Positions 23,563 to 33,322 are shown, counted from the first letter of the stretch. The stretch is 64,000 bases of DNA from DATJIG01 sp050260515 (GCA_050260515.1 JBLNCI010000036.1:1-64000), one strand, 5' to 3'. Program-made: numbers and translations. The notes: generated by a model not told the origin, from the sequence alone.

Positions 23563-24348
23563 TTATCCGTGCTGCCGCTGGACCATCAGCTTCTTGATCT
23601 CGCCGATCGCGCGCGCCGGGTTGAGACCCTTCGGGCAGGTCCGGGTGCAGTTCATGATCGTGTGGCAGCGATAGAGGCGGAACGGATCCTCAAGGCGGTC
23701 GAGGCGCTCTCCGGTCGCCTCGTCGCGGGAATCCGCGATCCAGCGATAGGCCTGGAGCAGGATCGCCGGACCGAGGAACTTGTCTCCGTTCCACCAATAG
23801 CTCGGGCACGAGGTCGAGCAGCAGAAGCACAGGATGCACTCCCACAGACCGTCGAGCTTCGCGCGCTCCTCCTGGCTCTGCAGGCGCTCGGTGTCCGGGG
23901 GCGTCGGGGTCTCGGTCTTGAGCCAGGGCTCGACCGAGGCGTACTGCGCCCAGATGTGGGTGAGCTCGGGAACGAGATCCTTCACCACCGGCATGTGCGG
24001 CAGCGGATAGATCTTCACGTCGCCCTTGATGTCCTCGATCGGCTGGATGCACGCGAGCGTGTTCACGCCGTCGATGTTCATGGCGCACGAGCCGCAGATG
24101 CCCTCGCGGCACGACCGGCGGAACGTCAGCGTTGTGTCGACCTCGTTCTTGATCTTGATCAGCGCGTCGAGAACCATCGGCCCACAGGCCGCGAGGTCGA
24201 TGTCGTACGAGTCGACGCGCGGGTTGCCGCCGGTCTCGGGATCCCAGCGGTAGATCTTGAAGGTGCGGACGGTCTTCGCCCCGGCGGGAGCGGGAAATCG
24301 CTGCCCGTCGACGACGCGGGAGTTCTTCGGCAACGCAAGTTCGACCAT
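23563..24348 (-). CDS. sdhB: Succinate dehydrogenase iron-sulfur subunit
   Basis: Electron-transfer subunit of complex II, 261 residues. The plant-type [2Fe-2S] site is CREGICGSC plus a later cysteine, and the [4Fe-4S] and [3Fe-4S] sites are in CILCFCCSTSCPSYWWN and CHTIMNCTRTCPKGLNP. Bound to the cytoplasmic face of the membrane through SdhC and SdhD. It ends the sdhCDAB operon, 40 bases after sdhA. Confidence 0.98.
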   Translation of the reverse strand: MVELALPKNSRVVDGQRFPAPAGAKTVRTFKIYRWDPETGGNPRVDSYDIDLAACGPMVLDALIKIKNEVDTTLTFRRSCREGICGSCAMNIDGVNTLACIQPIEDIKGDVKIYPLPHMPVVKDLVPELTHIWAQYASVEPWLKTETPTPPDTERLQSQEERAKLDGLWECILCFCCSTSCPSYWWNGDKFLGPAILLQAYRWIADSRDEATGERLDRLEDPFRLYRCHTIMNCTRTCPKGLNPARAIGEIKKLMVQRQHG

Positions 24349-24388
24349 GGGACTTCTCTGCGCTCTTGTTCGCTGCGCTCTGGGATGA

Positions 24389-26179
24389 TCAGTAGACGCG
24401 GACCTTGGGCGGAATGACCTCGACCTCGTCGGACAGCGTCTTCATGTGCACCGGGCGGTAATCGAGCCGGACGCGATTGTTCTCGTCGATCCACGCAACG
24501 GTGTGCTTGAGCCAGTTGACGTCGTCGCGGTCGGGGTAGTCCTCGCGGGCGTGGGCGCCACGACTCTCCTTGCGGGCCTCCGCCGAGGTCATCGACACGA
24601 CGGCCTGCGCCATCAGATTCTCGAGCTCCAGCGCCTCGATGAGGTCGGAGTTCCACACCAGCGACCGATCGTTGACGCGCACGTCCTTGAGCGACGCCGC
24701 TTCTTCGTTGATCAGCTTGACGCCCTCGCTCAGGACCTCCTGATTGCGGAACACCGCGCAGTTGTTCTGCATCGTCCGCTGCATCGACAGACGGACGTCG
24801 GCGACCAGCCGCGAGCCGTTTGCGTGGCGCAGACGGTCGAGGCGGGCGATCGCCTTCTCGTGGGCGTCCTTCGCGAGCGGCTTCTGCAGCGCGCCCGGCT
24901 TCAGCGTCTCCTTCGCGCGGAGCGCCGCGGCGCGGCCGAACACGACGATGTCGAGCAGCGAGTTGCAGCCGAGACGGTTGGCGCCGTGGACCGAGACGCA
25001 CGCCGCCTCGCCGATCGCCATCAGGCCCGGGACGACGGTGTCGGGGTTGCCGTTGACCGGCTGCACGACCTCGCCGTGATAGTTGGTCGGGATGCCGCCC
25101 ATGTTGTAGTGCACGGTCGGCAGCACCGGAATCGGTTCCTTGGTCACATCGACGCCGGCGAAGATCTTGGCCGTCTCCGAGATGCCCGGCAGACGCTCAT
25201 GCAGGAGCTTGGGGTCGAGGTGCTCGAGGTGCAGGTAGATGTGGTCCTTGTGGGGACCGACGCCGCGGCCCTCGCGGATCTCGATCGTCATCGACCGGCT
25301 GACGACGTCGCGCGAGGCGAGGTCCTTCGCCGACGGCGCGTACCGCTCCATGAAGCGCTCGCCGTTCGAGTTGGTGACGTAGCCGCCCTCACCGCGGGCG
25401 CCCTCGGTGATCAGGCAGCCCGAGCCGTAGATGCCGGTCGGGTGGAACTGGATGAACTCCATGTCCTGGAGCGGCAGGCCGGCGCGCAGCACCATCGCGT
25501 TGCCGTCCCCGGTGCAGGTGTGGGCCGAGGTCGCGGAGAAGTAGACGCGGCCGTAGCCGCCCGTGGCGATGACGGTCGTCTGGGCCCGGAAGCGATGGAT
25601 CGTGCCATCGTCCATGCACAGCGCGACGACGCCGCGGCACGCGCCGTCGTCGTCCATCATCAGGTCGAGCGCGAAGTACTCGGAGAAGAACTCCGCCTTG
25701 TGCTTCAGCGACTGCTGATAGAGCGTGTGCAGGATCGCGTGGCCGGTGCGGTCGGCGGCGGCGCAAGCGCGATGCGCCATCTCCTTGCCGTACTCGATGG
25801 TGTGGCCGCCGAACGGACGCTGGTAGATCTTGCCCTCGGGCGTGCGCGAGAACGGGACGCCGAAGTGCTCGAGCTCGCGGACCGCGTCGAGCGCGGTGCG
25901 GCACATGTACTCGATCGCGTCCTGGTCGCCGAGCCAGTCGGAGCCCTTCACGGTGTCGTAGAAGTGATAGCGCCAGTCGTCGGGCTTCACGTTGCCGAAC
26001 GCGGCGCCGACGCCGCCCTGGGCCGCGACCGTGTGGCTGCGGGTCGGATAGACCTTGGTGATGCAGGCCGTGCTGAAGCCCGCCGCCGTCATGCCGAGCG
26101 TCGCGCGCAGGCCGGCGCCGCCGGCGCCGACGACGACGACGTCGTAGGTGTGGTCGATGATCTGATAGGCGTTGCTCAT
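24389..26179 (-). CDS. sdhA: Succinate dehydrogenase flavoprotein subunit
   Basis: Catalytic subunit of complex II, 596 residues, oxidising succinate to fumarate with covalent FAD. The FAD motif VVVVGAGGAGLRATLGM is followed by the flavinylation segment TRSHTVAAQGG (histidine attaches FAD), and QFHPTGIYGSG and the GGIPTNYHGEV segment are active-site landmarks. MSNAYQIIDHTYDVVVVG at 26179 is the accepted start. It begins 4 bases after the sdhD stop. Confidence 0.98.
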   Translation of the reverse strand: MSNAYQIIDHTYDVVVVGAGGAGLRATLGMTAAGFSTACITKVYPTRSHTVAAQGGVGAAFGNVKPDDWRYHFYDTVKGSDWLGDQDAIEYMCRTALDAVRELEHFGVPFSRTPEGKIYQRPFGGHTIEYGKEMAHRACAAADRTGHAILHTLYQQSLKHKAEFFSEYFALDLMMDDDGACRGVVALCMDDGTIHRFRAQTTVIATGGYGRVYFSATSAHTCTGDGNAMVLRAGLPLQDMEFIQFHPTGIYGSGCLITEGARGEGGYVTNSNGERFMERYAPSAKDLASRDVVSRSMTIEIREGRGVGPHKDHIYLHLEHLDPKLLHERLPGISETAKIFAGVDVTKEPIPVLPTVHYNMGGIPTNYHGEVVQPVNGNPDTVVPGLMAIGEAACVSVHGANRLGCNSLLDIVVFGRAAALRAKETLKPGALQKPLAKDAHEKAIARLDRLRHANGSRLVADVRLSMQRTMQNNCAVFRNQEVLSEGVKLINEEAASLKDVRVNDRSLVWNSDLIEALELENLMAQAVVSMTSAEARKESRGAHAREDYPDRDDVNWLKHTVAWIDENNRVRLDYRPVHMKTLSDEVEVIPPKVRVY

Positions 26180-26183
26180 CGCC

Positions 26184-26564
26184 TCAACCCCTGAACGCGA
26201 TCTTGAGAACGGAGAACACGGCAACGGCCGCGAGTGCCCAGCAGGCGAAGCGGACGACGACCAGCGATACGATGCGCGCGGGCTCCTCGTGGACGTAGTC
26301 CTCGACGACAACCTGAAGCCCGAGCGAAAGATGGTAGAAGCCGCTGACGAACAGGAGCAGCAGCAGCACGGCGACGACCGGCTGCGCGACCCACGCCGTG
26401 ACGTGCGCGTAGTCCGCGCCGGCGAGCTGGATCAGCGAGGCGACGAACCACAGCATCAGCGGGACGAGCGCGACGGCGGTCAGCCGCTGCACCCACCAGT
26501 GGTGGACACCCTCCTTCGCCGAGCCGAGTCCGCGGACGCGGCCCAAGGGCGTGCGCATGCTCAT
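26184..26564 (-). CDS. sdhD: Succinate dehydrogenase membrane anchor subunit
   Basis: Three-helix membrane anchor of complex II, 126 residues. Hydrophobic segments lie at about 28-50, 56-76 and 98-120, and the haem-ligand histidine is in SGFYHLSLGLQVVVEDYVH. The start overlaps the sdhC stop by ATGA. The N-terminal KEGVHHWWVQRLTAVALVPL is typical for alphaproteobacterial SdhD. Confidence 0.94.
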   Translation of the reverse strand: MSMRTPLGRVRGLGSAKEGVHHWWVQRLTAVALVPLMLWFVASLIQLAGADYAHVTAWVAQPVVAVLLLLLFVSGFYHLSLGLQVVVEDYVHEEPARIVSLVVVRFACWALAAVAVFSVLKIAFRG

Positions 26565-26959
26565 CGAGCGCCTCCAACAACGCTAAGGGCGGCGACCCAC
26601 GCGATCAGCGTGAGCCCGCCGGTCATGACCAGGACCGCGACGCCGGAGGCGTAGGCCGACTTCAGCTCGAAGCCGTAGCCCGCATCCCAGAACAGATGGC
26701 GGATGCCGTTGGCGAGGTGGAAAAACAGCGCGACGCTGAACCCGAACAGCACGAGATAGCCGAACCAGGAGCCCATCAGCGCCTGTGCGCGGCCGAACGA
26801 CTCGGGCCCCGTCGCCGCGGCGGCGATCCAGTAGACGAGAAGCAGCGTGCCGAGCCCCAGTCCGACACCGGTGATGCGGTGCAGGATCGAGAGGACCGAC
26901 GTCATCTGCGGACGATAGATCTGAAGATGCGGCGACAGCGGACGGTTGCGTTCGACCAT
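26561..26959 (-). CDS. sdhC: Succinate dehydrogenase cytochrome b556 subunit
   Basis: First membrane subunit of complex II, 132 residues with three hydrophobic segments. RPLSPHLQIYRPQMTSVLSI and HRITGVGLGLG form the family signature, with the serine and arginine of the quinone site; the haem histidine is in FHLANGIRHLFWDAG. MVERNRPLSPHLQIY at 26959 is the usual start. First gene of the operon; 154 bases separate it from the SelW-like gene upstream and should contain the sdh promoter. Confidence 0.95.
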   Translation of the reverse strand: MVERNRPLSPHLQIYRPQMTSVLSILHRITGVGLGLGTLLLVYWIAAAATGPESFGRAQALMGSWFGYLVLFGFSVALFFHLANGIRHLFWDAGYGFELKSAYASGVAVLVMTGGLTLIAWVAALSVVGGAR

Positions 26960-27113
26960 GGTTTGCCTGGATGGCTGAGGGCGCAGAAGGCGGGATGGAG
27001 AGCGCCGGCGACGCAGCCGTCGTTCCCCTGGAACGTCTTGGATAGCCTCGATTTTGGCCGCTTGGGTGTAGCGTCCCCGGCCCTGTGCCGTCAACGGCCC
27101 GGCGGCGCGGCTG

Positions 27114-27413
27114 TCATGTGCCTGGCGGTTGGCTCACCGGCCGATCCGAGTGCCCGAGATCGCGCTCGGGGGCAACCCGGTCGCGCACCAGTTGCTTGAG
27201 CTCGCGGATGTCGGGAAACCGCCCCTTCTCCTTGCGTGACCACAGCACCTCGTCCCCGAGGCGCACCTCGAAGATGCCGCCGGTGCCGGGCACCAGGGCG
27301 ACGCCCGCGAGCTCCTCCTCGAACGTGAGAAGCAGCTCCTGCGCCATCCATGCGGCGCGCAGCAGCCAGCGGCATTGGCGGCAATAGTGGATCTCGATGC
27401 GACGGTCGTTCAT
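27114..27413 (-). CDS. SelT/SelW/SelH (Rdx) family protein
   Basis: Protein of 99 residues in the thioredoxin-like Rdx family. The redox motif C11-x2-C14 (IHYCRQCRWLLRAAW) follows the first strand, as in SelW-type proteins, here with cysteine rather than selenocysteine. LVPGTGGIFEVRLGDEVLWSRK and the ending GRFPDIRELKQLVRD are the rest of the fold. The function of the bacterial family is unknown; redox regulation is the usual suggestion. It precedes sdhC on the same strand. Confidence 0.88.
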   Translation of the reverse strand: MNDRRIEIHYCRQCRWLLRAAWMAQELLLTFEEELAGVALVPGTGGIFEVRLGDEVLWSRKEKGRFPDIRELKQLVRDRVAPERDLGHSDRPVSQPPGT

Positions 27414-27547
27414 GGGCGGGTCCCGCCGAATGTTACGGCAGCGGGCGCAAGAAAAGAACCACGGCGGCGGCCGGCGGGGAGCAGGCGCGGAATTCCGCCG
27501 GGCCCAGCGAAGCTTGTGGATAACTGCGGGGACCGATTGTGCGCGCG

Positions 27548-28495
27548 CTGTGGGATTCGACACCTTCGATCCACAGGAATCTCGCCCGCTGGAGGGGATT
27601 CGTATTGCCGGTAATGCCCGCCGAATCGATCATTTCGCTGTAGCAGGCATCCGAGATGGCCTCGCTGTCCTCCGACGGGAGGCGATCTCGGAGGCGACAC
27701 TCGGCGGCGGGGTCACCCGATGCTGGTGTCGCCGGGACCGGCGGGCAGGCCCTTGGCTGAGGGCCAACCGCCCTCTGACGAGGGTCTGCCCTCAGCCTCG
27801 GCGCGCAAGCGGCGGGGAATTGAGAGCAACGCCGGGCGGAAAGTACGGCCTTCGGTGAGAAGGCTTCGAGTGCCGGGATGGCGGCACCCCAAGGGTCGCC
27901 ATCCGTCGGGACGCAGTCGGAAGATCGCGTCCACGTCTCATGCCACGCCGCGCAGGGCTCCTTGCGAGGCGGCTTCCGGGAGGACACTTCCGGACGCGTT
28001 CCGGTGCCGGAACGAGGACGCCAGACGGGTTCGAGGCCGGACGAAGGACAGGGGCTTTCCGTAGGGACAGCGGCCCCTTGGGGGGTCGAGCCGTTACGGG
28101 ACCGAGCGCAGCTCTCCCTGGGGGTGCGCCGACCGAGGCAACGGCGGAACTGTCTGCCCGCACCTGCTGCAGGAGCAGAACTGCTCCACGGGGCGTCAGG
28201 CGAGGTGTTGCGGCTGCAACCGCATCACCGCTGTGCGATCGATGGTTCTCGGACCGGTGATCCGCACGCCTGACGCCCCTCCTATTATGAGGTGGGCGCG
28301 GGCGGCGCAACGACATTTTGGGTTCCGCGCCCGTGCTCGGCCCCATATTTGGCCCACCCTTTCGGGGACGACGGTACGCTGGCGTCCCGACGCCCCACCG
28401 CGACGCGGTTGTCAGAGGCAGCGCTCCTGCGTAAGAAAGGCGTCGGCACAGCGGTCCGCCGCTGGCTCGCTTCACCGCGTCGGGAGAGACGCGCG
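27548..28495 (+). ncRNA. candidate large structured RNA (no known class recognised)
   Basis: No convincing gene lies between 27414 and 28512, but the stretch is a near-continuous chain of nested inverted repeats. Perfect stems seen by eye: 27651-27657/27685-27691 (7 bp), 27693-27700/27726-27733 (8 bp), 27755-27764/27788-27797 (10 bp, enclosing 27771-27775/27780-27784 with loop TGAC), 27848-27853/27859-27864, 27876-27883/27897-27904 (8 bp), 27909-27914/27927-27932, 28090-28095/28140-28145, 28190-28202/28267-28279 (13 bp, enclosing two hairpins as a three-way junction), 28291-28297/28352-28358 (7 bp), 28449-28454/28459-28464. Most odd pairs are G-T on this strand rather than A-C, which favours transcription in the + direction. 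Ends and strand are estimates. I saw none of the conserved motifs of RNase P RNA, tmRNA, SRP RNA or 6S RNA. Confidence 0.45.
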
Positions 28496-28512
28496 ACGCA
28501 CAGCGGGGCCGA

Positions 28513-29187
28513 ATGGAGTTTTGGATTTTCTTCGCCAAGGGCGTCGTCGCGGGATTCATCATCGCGATGCCCGTCGGCCCCGTCGCGGTCATGTGCATCC
28601 ACCGCACTCTCGTCCAGGGCCCGCTTTACGGATACGTGTCCGGGCTCGGCGCCGCCGCCGGCGACACCGTCTTTGGCGCGATCGCCGCATTCGGTCTCGG
28701 TGTCCTCGCCGACGACCTCATGGCGCACAACCAGATCCTGCGCTTCGTCGGCGGCGCGATCCTGTGTCTGCTCGGGGTGCGCTCGATGCTGACACGCCGC
28801 CTCCCGAGGCTCGCCGCCGACGACCGCCGCAGCTACTGGGGCGACGCCATGTCGGCGTTCGCCGTCACCGTCACCAATCCGATCACCCTGATCTCGTTCG
28901 CGGCGGTGCTTGCCGGCCTCAACATCCACGGCGTCACCGATCACGTCCGCTGGAGCGTCGCTCTGACATCGGGCGTTTTCGCCGGCGCCACCGGGTGGTG
29001 GCTGCTGCTCACGACGGTCACCATGGGATTCCGCGGCTACATGACCGATGCGCGCCTGCTGTGGATCACCCGCGCCACCGGCGTGTTGATCGCCGTGTTC
29101 GGCGTGCTCCTGCTGTTCTCCCTGGTGTCGATCGACCCCGAGACCTTCGAAATGTTCCAGCCGACCAATCGCACGTCGACGCCGTAG
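28513..29187 (+). CDS. LysE-family exporter
   Basis: Inner-membrane exporter of 224 residues with about six hydrophobic segments. The N-terminal FIIAMPVGPVAVMCIHRTL carries the PVGP-type signature of the LysE/RhtB superfamily, which exports basic or neutral amino acids and related small molecules; AFAVTVTNPITLISF is the second conserved part. The substrate cannot be read from the sequence. It begins just after the structured non-coding region and is convergent with asd. Confidence 0.88.
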   Translation: MEFWIFFAKGVVAGFIIAMPVGPVAVMCIHRTLVQGPLYGYVSGLGAAAGDTVFGAIAAFGLGVLADDLMAHNQILRFVGGAILCLLGVRSMLTRRLPRLAADDRRSYWGDAMSAFAVTVTNPITLISFAAVLAGLNIHGVTDHVRWSVALTSGVFAGATGWWLLLTTVTMGFRGYMTDARLLWITRATGVLIAVFGVLLLFSLVSIDPETFEMFQPTNRTSTP

Positions 29188-29236
29188 CGGATTTATCGGG
29201 CTCGTCGTTCCGCCGGTCGGGAGCGGCGGGTTGGCG

Positions 29237-29256
29237 TTTGCCGTGCATACGGCAAA
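29237..29256. repeat. 8-bp hairpin in the lysE-asd gap
   Basis: A perfect inverted repeat TTTGCCGT-GCAT-ACGGCAAA lies directly beside the asd terminator, between two convergent genes. It could end the LysE-family transcript, but no T-run follows it on the + strand. Confidence 0.5.
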
Positions 29257-29280
29257 ACGGCGGGAGCATCCTCCCGCCGT
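29254..29280 (-). terminator. intrinsic terminator of asd
   Basis: A perfect 10-bp stem (29257-29266 with 29271-29280, loop CATC) is followed on the minus strand by TTTTG (29257-29254). It lies 25 bases after the asd stop codon and ends the long leu-asd gene run. Confidence 0.75.
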
Positions 29281-29304
29281 CTTCACTCGTCCGTTCGGAT
29301 CGCT

Positions 29305-30336
<1,032 letters not shown>

Positions 30337-30441
30337 GGCACCTGTTCCTCTGCGGGGCTGCCCGCACCTGGCCGATTCGGCCGGAAAGGCCGATGACTTA
30401 GCGGCAACCGGCGGCCTTTTCAAGGCCAAGCGCCCGGCGTT

Positions 30442-31743
30442 CTAGAGCCAGGTGGTAAACATTGCGATAACGGCCGCAGCCATGGCCGCGAACGAGGCCC
30501 AGCCGACGATGCGCAGGCCCGGCGGGATGGTGAGCGGCCCCATCACCTTCTCGTTGGCGGCCATCAGCATCATCACCGCCATCACCGGAACCGCGACGAT
30601 GCCGTTGACGACGGCGCTCCACACCAGCGCCGCGATGGGGTCGATCTCGACCAGGTTGATGCCGACGCCGAGCAGCGTGGCGACCGCGATCGTCGCGTAG
30701 AACGCCTTGGCGTCCCTGGGCAGGCGGCCGAGCCCGGTCGGCCACCGCAGGGCCTCGCCGATGGCGTATGCGGCCGAGCCCGCGAGCACCGGGACGGCAA
30801 GCAGCCCGGTGCCGATGATGCCGATCGCGAACACCGCGAAAGCGAACTCGCCGGCGATCGGCCGCAGGGCGTCGGCGGCCTGGGTCGAGCTCTCGATCTC
30901 GGTGATGCCGTGGGCGTGCAGCGTCGCCGCCGTGGTCAGCACGATGAACCAGCCGATCAGGTTCGAGGCGCCCATGCCGAGATACGTGTCGAAGCGGATG
31001 CGCTTGAGCTCGCGGTCGGCGTCCTTCGGCGCGTACAGCAGCGGCGCCGCGTCGGGATCCGTCCGCTCGTCCTCCGCCTCCTCCGACGACTGCCAGAAGA
31101 ACAGGTACGGGCTGATCGTCGTGCCGAGGACCGCGACGATCCCGGTGATGTAGCGCTCGTCGAACACGAATGTCGGGACCAACGTGTTGTAGACGACACG
31201 GCCCCACGGGATGCCGACGACAAGCACGACGGCGACGTAGGCCAGCAGCGACAGGCACAGCCACTTGAGGATCGCGACGTAGTGCTCGTAGCTCGAAAAG
31301 ATCTCGAGACCCGCGCAACCGATCGCAAGCAGCGCGACGTAGACCTGCGGCGGCCCGCCGACCGTGATGTGGATGGCATCCGCCATCGCTCCGAGGTCGG
31401 CGCCGATGTTGATGACGTTGGCGAACACCAGCAGCGCGACGGTGACGCGGAGCAGCACCGGCGAATAGTGCGCGCGGATGTTGCCGGCAAGCCCCTGGCC
31501 GGTGATGCGGCCGATGCGGGCGCTGATCTCCTGGGTCGCCGCCATCAGCGGCCAGCTGAACAGCATGACCCAGGCGACGCCGAACCCGAACTGCGCGCCG
31601 ACCTGGGAATAGGTGGCGATACCGCTCGGATCGTCGTCAGACGCTCCGGTGATCAGACCGGGACCGAGAATCCGGATCCTCTTGGCGCCGGGCGAGGTCG
31701 CGCTCGGCACCTTCGCCGTCTCTCCGGAAGGTTCCCTCAGCAT
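30442..31743 (-). CDS. Divergent NRAMP-family divalent-metal transporter
   Basis: Polytopic membrane protein of about 433 residues with roughly eleven hydrophobic segments, LeuT-fold. The first helix carries DDDPSGIATYSQVGAQFGFG, the NRAMP metal-site region, but with DPSG in place of the canonical DPGN. The sixth-helix site, MPH in MntH and Nramp, reads ISPYLFFWQSSEEAEDE here, so the metal-binding methionine is missing. It is therefore NRAMP-related with an uncertain ion. ATG at 31743 is used; a GTG three codons earlier (31752) is possible. It sits between gdx and asd. Confidence 0.85.
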   Translation of the reverse strand: MLREPSGETAKVPSATSPGAKRIRILGPGLITGASDDDPSGIATYSQVGAQFGFGVAWVMLFSWPLMAATQEISARIGRITGQGLAGNIRAHYSPVLLRVTVALLVFANVINIGADLGAMADAIHITVGGPPQVYVALLAIGCAGLEIFSSYEHYVAILKWLCLSLLAYVAVVLVVGIPWGRVVYNTLVPTFVFDERYITGIVAVLGTTISPYLFFWQSSEEAEDERTDPDAAPLLYAPKDADRELKRIRFDTYLGMGASNLIGWFIVLTTAATLHAHGITEIESSTQAADALRPIAGEFAFAVFAIGIIGTGLLAVPVLAGSAAYAIGEALRWPTGLGRLPRDAKAFYATIAVATLLGVGINLVEIDPIAALVWSAVVNGIVAVPVMAVMMLMAANEKVMGPLTIPPGLRIVGWASFAAMAAAVIAMFTTWL

Positions 31744-31860
31744 CCGCGGCACTCGGTCCCAATGGTGAAGACGCGGCGACCCATCATGGGACGGGCACCG
31801 GGATTTACAAGCCTTGGGTGCGCCGCCGAGCGGGTGCGGTTCCGCGAACGAGTGCGCGTC

Positions 31861-32181
31861 TCACTCGGCGGACGTGAGCTTCAGTCCGACGATGCCGACG
31901 AAGATGCAGGCGATGAACGCGATGCGAAGGAGGCTCCGCGGCTCGCCGAAGAACAGGATGCCGACGACCACGATGCCGACGGCGCCGATCCCGGTCCACA
32001 CCGCGTAGGCAGTCCCCATCGGGATCGTGCGGACGGCGACGGCCAGCAGCACGACGCTGAGCGCCATCGCGGCGACGGTCACCGCCGTCCAGCCGATGCG
32101 GGTGAAGCCGTCGGAGAGCTTGAGACCCACCATCCAGCCGAGCTCGGCGAGGCCGGCGAGCAGAACCAGCAGCCACGCCAT
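31861..32181 (-). CDS. sugE: SMR-family guanidinium exporter Gdx (SugE)
   Basis: Small multidrug-resistance protein of 106 residues with four hydrophobic helices. E13 in LLAGLAELGWMVGLK is the conserved proton and substrate site, and GTAYAVWTGIGAVG is identical to the signature of the E. coli SugE/Gdx subtype, which exports guanidinium rather than drugs. AGGGA precedes the ATG by about 8 bases. Gdx genes are often under guanidine riboswitches, but only 28 bases separate it from leuB, so there is no room for one; it probably rides on leu transcription. Confidence 0.93.
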   Translation of the reverse strand: MAWLLVLLAGLAELGWMVGLKLSDGFTRIGWTAVTVAAMALSVVLLAVAVRTIPMGTAYAVWTGIGAVGIVVVGILFFGEPRSLLRIAFIACIFVGIVGLKLTSAE

Positions 32182-32209
32182 CGCGGGGTCCCTGCGGCCG
32201 CTGCGGCGG

Positions 32210-33322
32210 TCAGGCTGCGAGCTTGTCGAGTTCCTTGAGCAGGGCCTCGCCCATCTGGGTGGTCGAGACCAGCGTCTTGCCCGGCTGCATGATGTCGCCG
32301 GTGCGGATGCCCGAATCGAGGACGTTGGCGACCGCCTTCTCGACCAGCTTCGCGTCTTCGTCCATGTCGAACGAGTAGCGCAGCATCATCGCGAACGACA
32401 GCACGGTGGCGAGCGGGTTGGCCTTGTTCTGGCCGGCGATGTCGGGGGCCGAGCCGTGCACCGGCTCGTACAGCGCCTTGCGGCGGCCCGACGCATCGGC
32501 CGCGCCGAGTGACGCCGACGGCAGCATGCCGAGCGAGCCCGTCAGCATCGCCGCGCAATCGGACAGCAGGTCGCCGAACAGATTGTCGGTGACGATGACG
32601 TCGAACTGCTTGGGCTGGCGCACGAGCTGCATCGCGCAGTTGTCGGCGTACATGTGCGAGAGCTGCACGTCCTTGTACTCGGCATCGTGGAGCTTGGTGA
32701 TCTCCTGGCGCCACAAGAGACCCGACTCCATCACGTTCGCCTTCTCGACCGAGGTCACGCGCTTGCCGCGCTTGCGCGCGAGCTCGAAGGCGATGCGGCC
32801 GATGCGGACGATCTCTTCGGTCGTGTAGACTTGGGTGTTGACGCCGCGGCGGCTGCCGTTCGGCAGCGTCTCGATGCCGCGCGGCTGGCCGAAGTAGACG
32901 CCGCCGGTGAGCTCGCGGACGATCATGATGTCGAGGCCGCGGACGAGATCGGTCTTGAGCGTCGAGGCCTCCGCGAGCGCGTCGAACACCATCGCCGGGC
33001 GCAGGTTCGCGAACAGCTCCATGTCCTTGCGGATGCGCAGGAGGCCGCGCTCGGGCTGGACCTCGAACGGCAGCTTCTCCCACTTGGGGCCGCCGACGGC
33101 GCCGAGCAGCACGGCGTCCGACTGCAGCGCCTTCTCCATCGTCTTGTCGGAGAGCGGCGCGCCCTCGGCGTCGTAGGCGCAGCCGCCGATCAGGCCCTGG
33201 TCGACGTCGAACGACACGTGGCGCCGCTTGTCCATCCAGCCGATGACCCGCTTCACCTCGCCCATCACCTCGGGACCGATCCCGTCGCCGGGGAGCATGA
33301 GGAGTTTCTTGTTGGCGGCCAT
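32210..33322 (-). CDS. leuB: 3-Isopropylmalate dehydrogenase
   Basis: NAD-dependent oxidative decarboxylase of leucine synthesis. The 370-residue protein starts MAANKKLLMLPGDGIGPEVM; VRELTGGVYFGQPRG and VTDNLFGDLLSD hold the substrate and Mg2+ sites, and EPVHGSAPDIAGQNKANPLA is the NAD-binding stretch. GGAGA lies 9 bases before the ATG. It is separated from leuD by 170 bases that contain a palindromic repeat, so the leu genes may be differently expressed across that gap. Confidence 0.97.
   Translation of the reverse strand: MAANKKLLMLPGDGIGPEVMGEVKRVIGWMDKRRHVSFDVDQGLIGGCAYDAEGAPLSDKTMEKALQSDAVLLGAVGGPKWEKLPFEVQPERGLLRIRKDMELFANLRPAMVFDALAEASTLKTDLVRGLDIMIVRELTGGVYFGQPRGIETLPNGSRRGVNTQVYTTEEIVRIGRIAFELARKRGKRVTSVEKANVMESGLLWRQEITKLHDAEYKDVQLSHMYADNCAMQLVRQPKQFDVIVTDNLFGDLLSDCAAMLTGSLGMLPSASLGAADASGRRKALYEPVHGSAPDIAGQNKANPLATVLSFAMMLRYSFDMDEDAKLVEKAVANVLDSGIRTGDIMQPGKTLVSTTQMGEALLKELDKLAA

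Noticed and set aside
27515..27523. Perfect DnaA box (reverse complement of TTATCCACA) near the structured region, considered as a replication origin
   Set aside because: Only one perfect box is visible, the nearby TGTGG/CCACA strings are poor matches, and there is no AT-rich unwinding region or origin-type gene (dnaA, parAB, hemE) in the window.
27548..28495. Identity as RNase P RNA, tmRNA, SRP RNA or group II intron
   Set aside because: I looked for the conserved GAGGAAAGTCC-type RNase P core, a tmRNA tag frame, the SRP tetraloop region and an intron domain V with reverse transcriptase, and found none.
27433..28607. Open frames of 131-271 codons on both strands in the 27.4-28.6 kb gap
   Set aside because: They overlap one another in different frames, have no recognisable motif and Arg/Pro/Ala-rich composition typical of GC-rich non-coding sequence, and the structured repeats explain the region better.
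30413..30427. Hairpin GGCCTT-TTC-AAGGCC as terminator after the NRAMP-like gene
   Set aside because: Short stem with no T-run on the minus strand; the asd gene follows shortly and is likely read through.
32182..32209. Guanidine riboswitch in front of the guanidinium exporter gene
   Set aside because: The gap to leuB is only 28 bases, too short for any of the known guanidine riboswitch classes.
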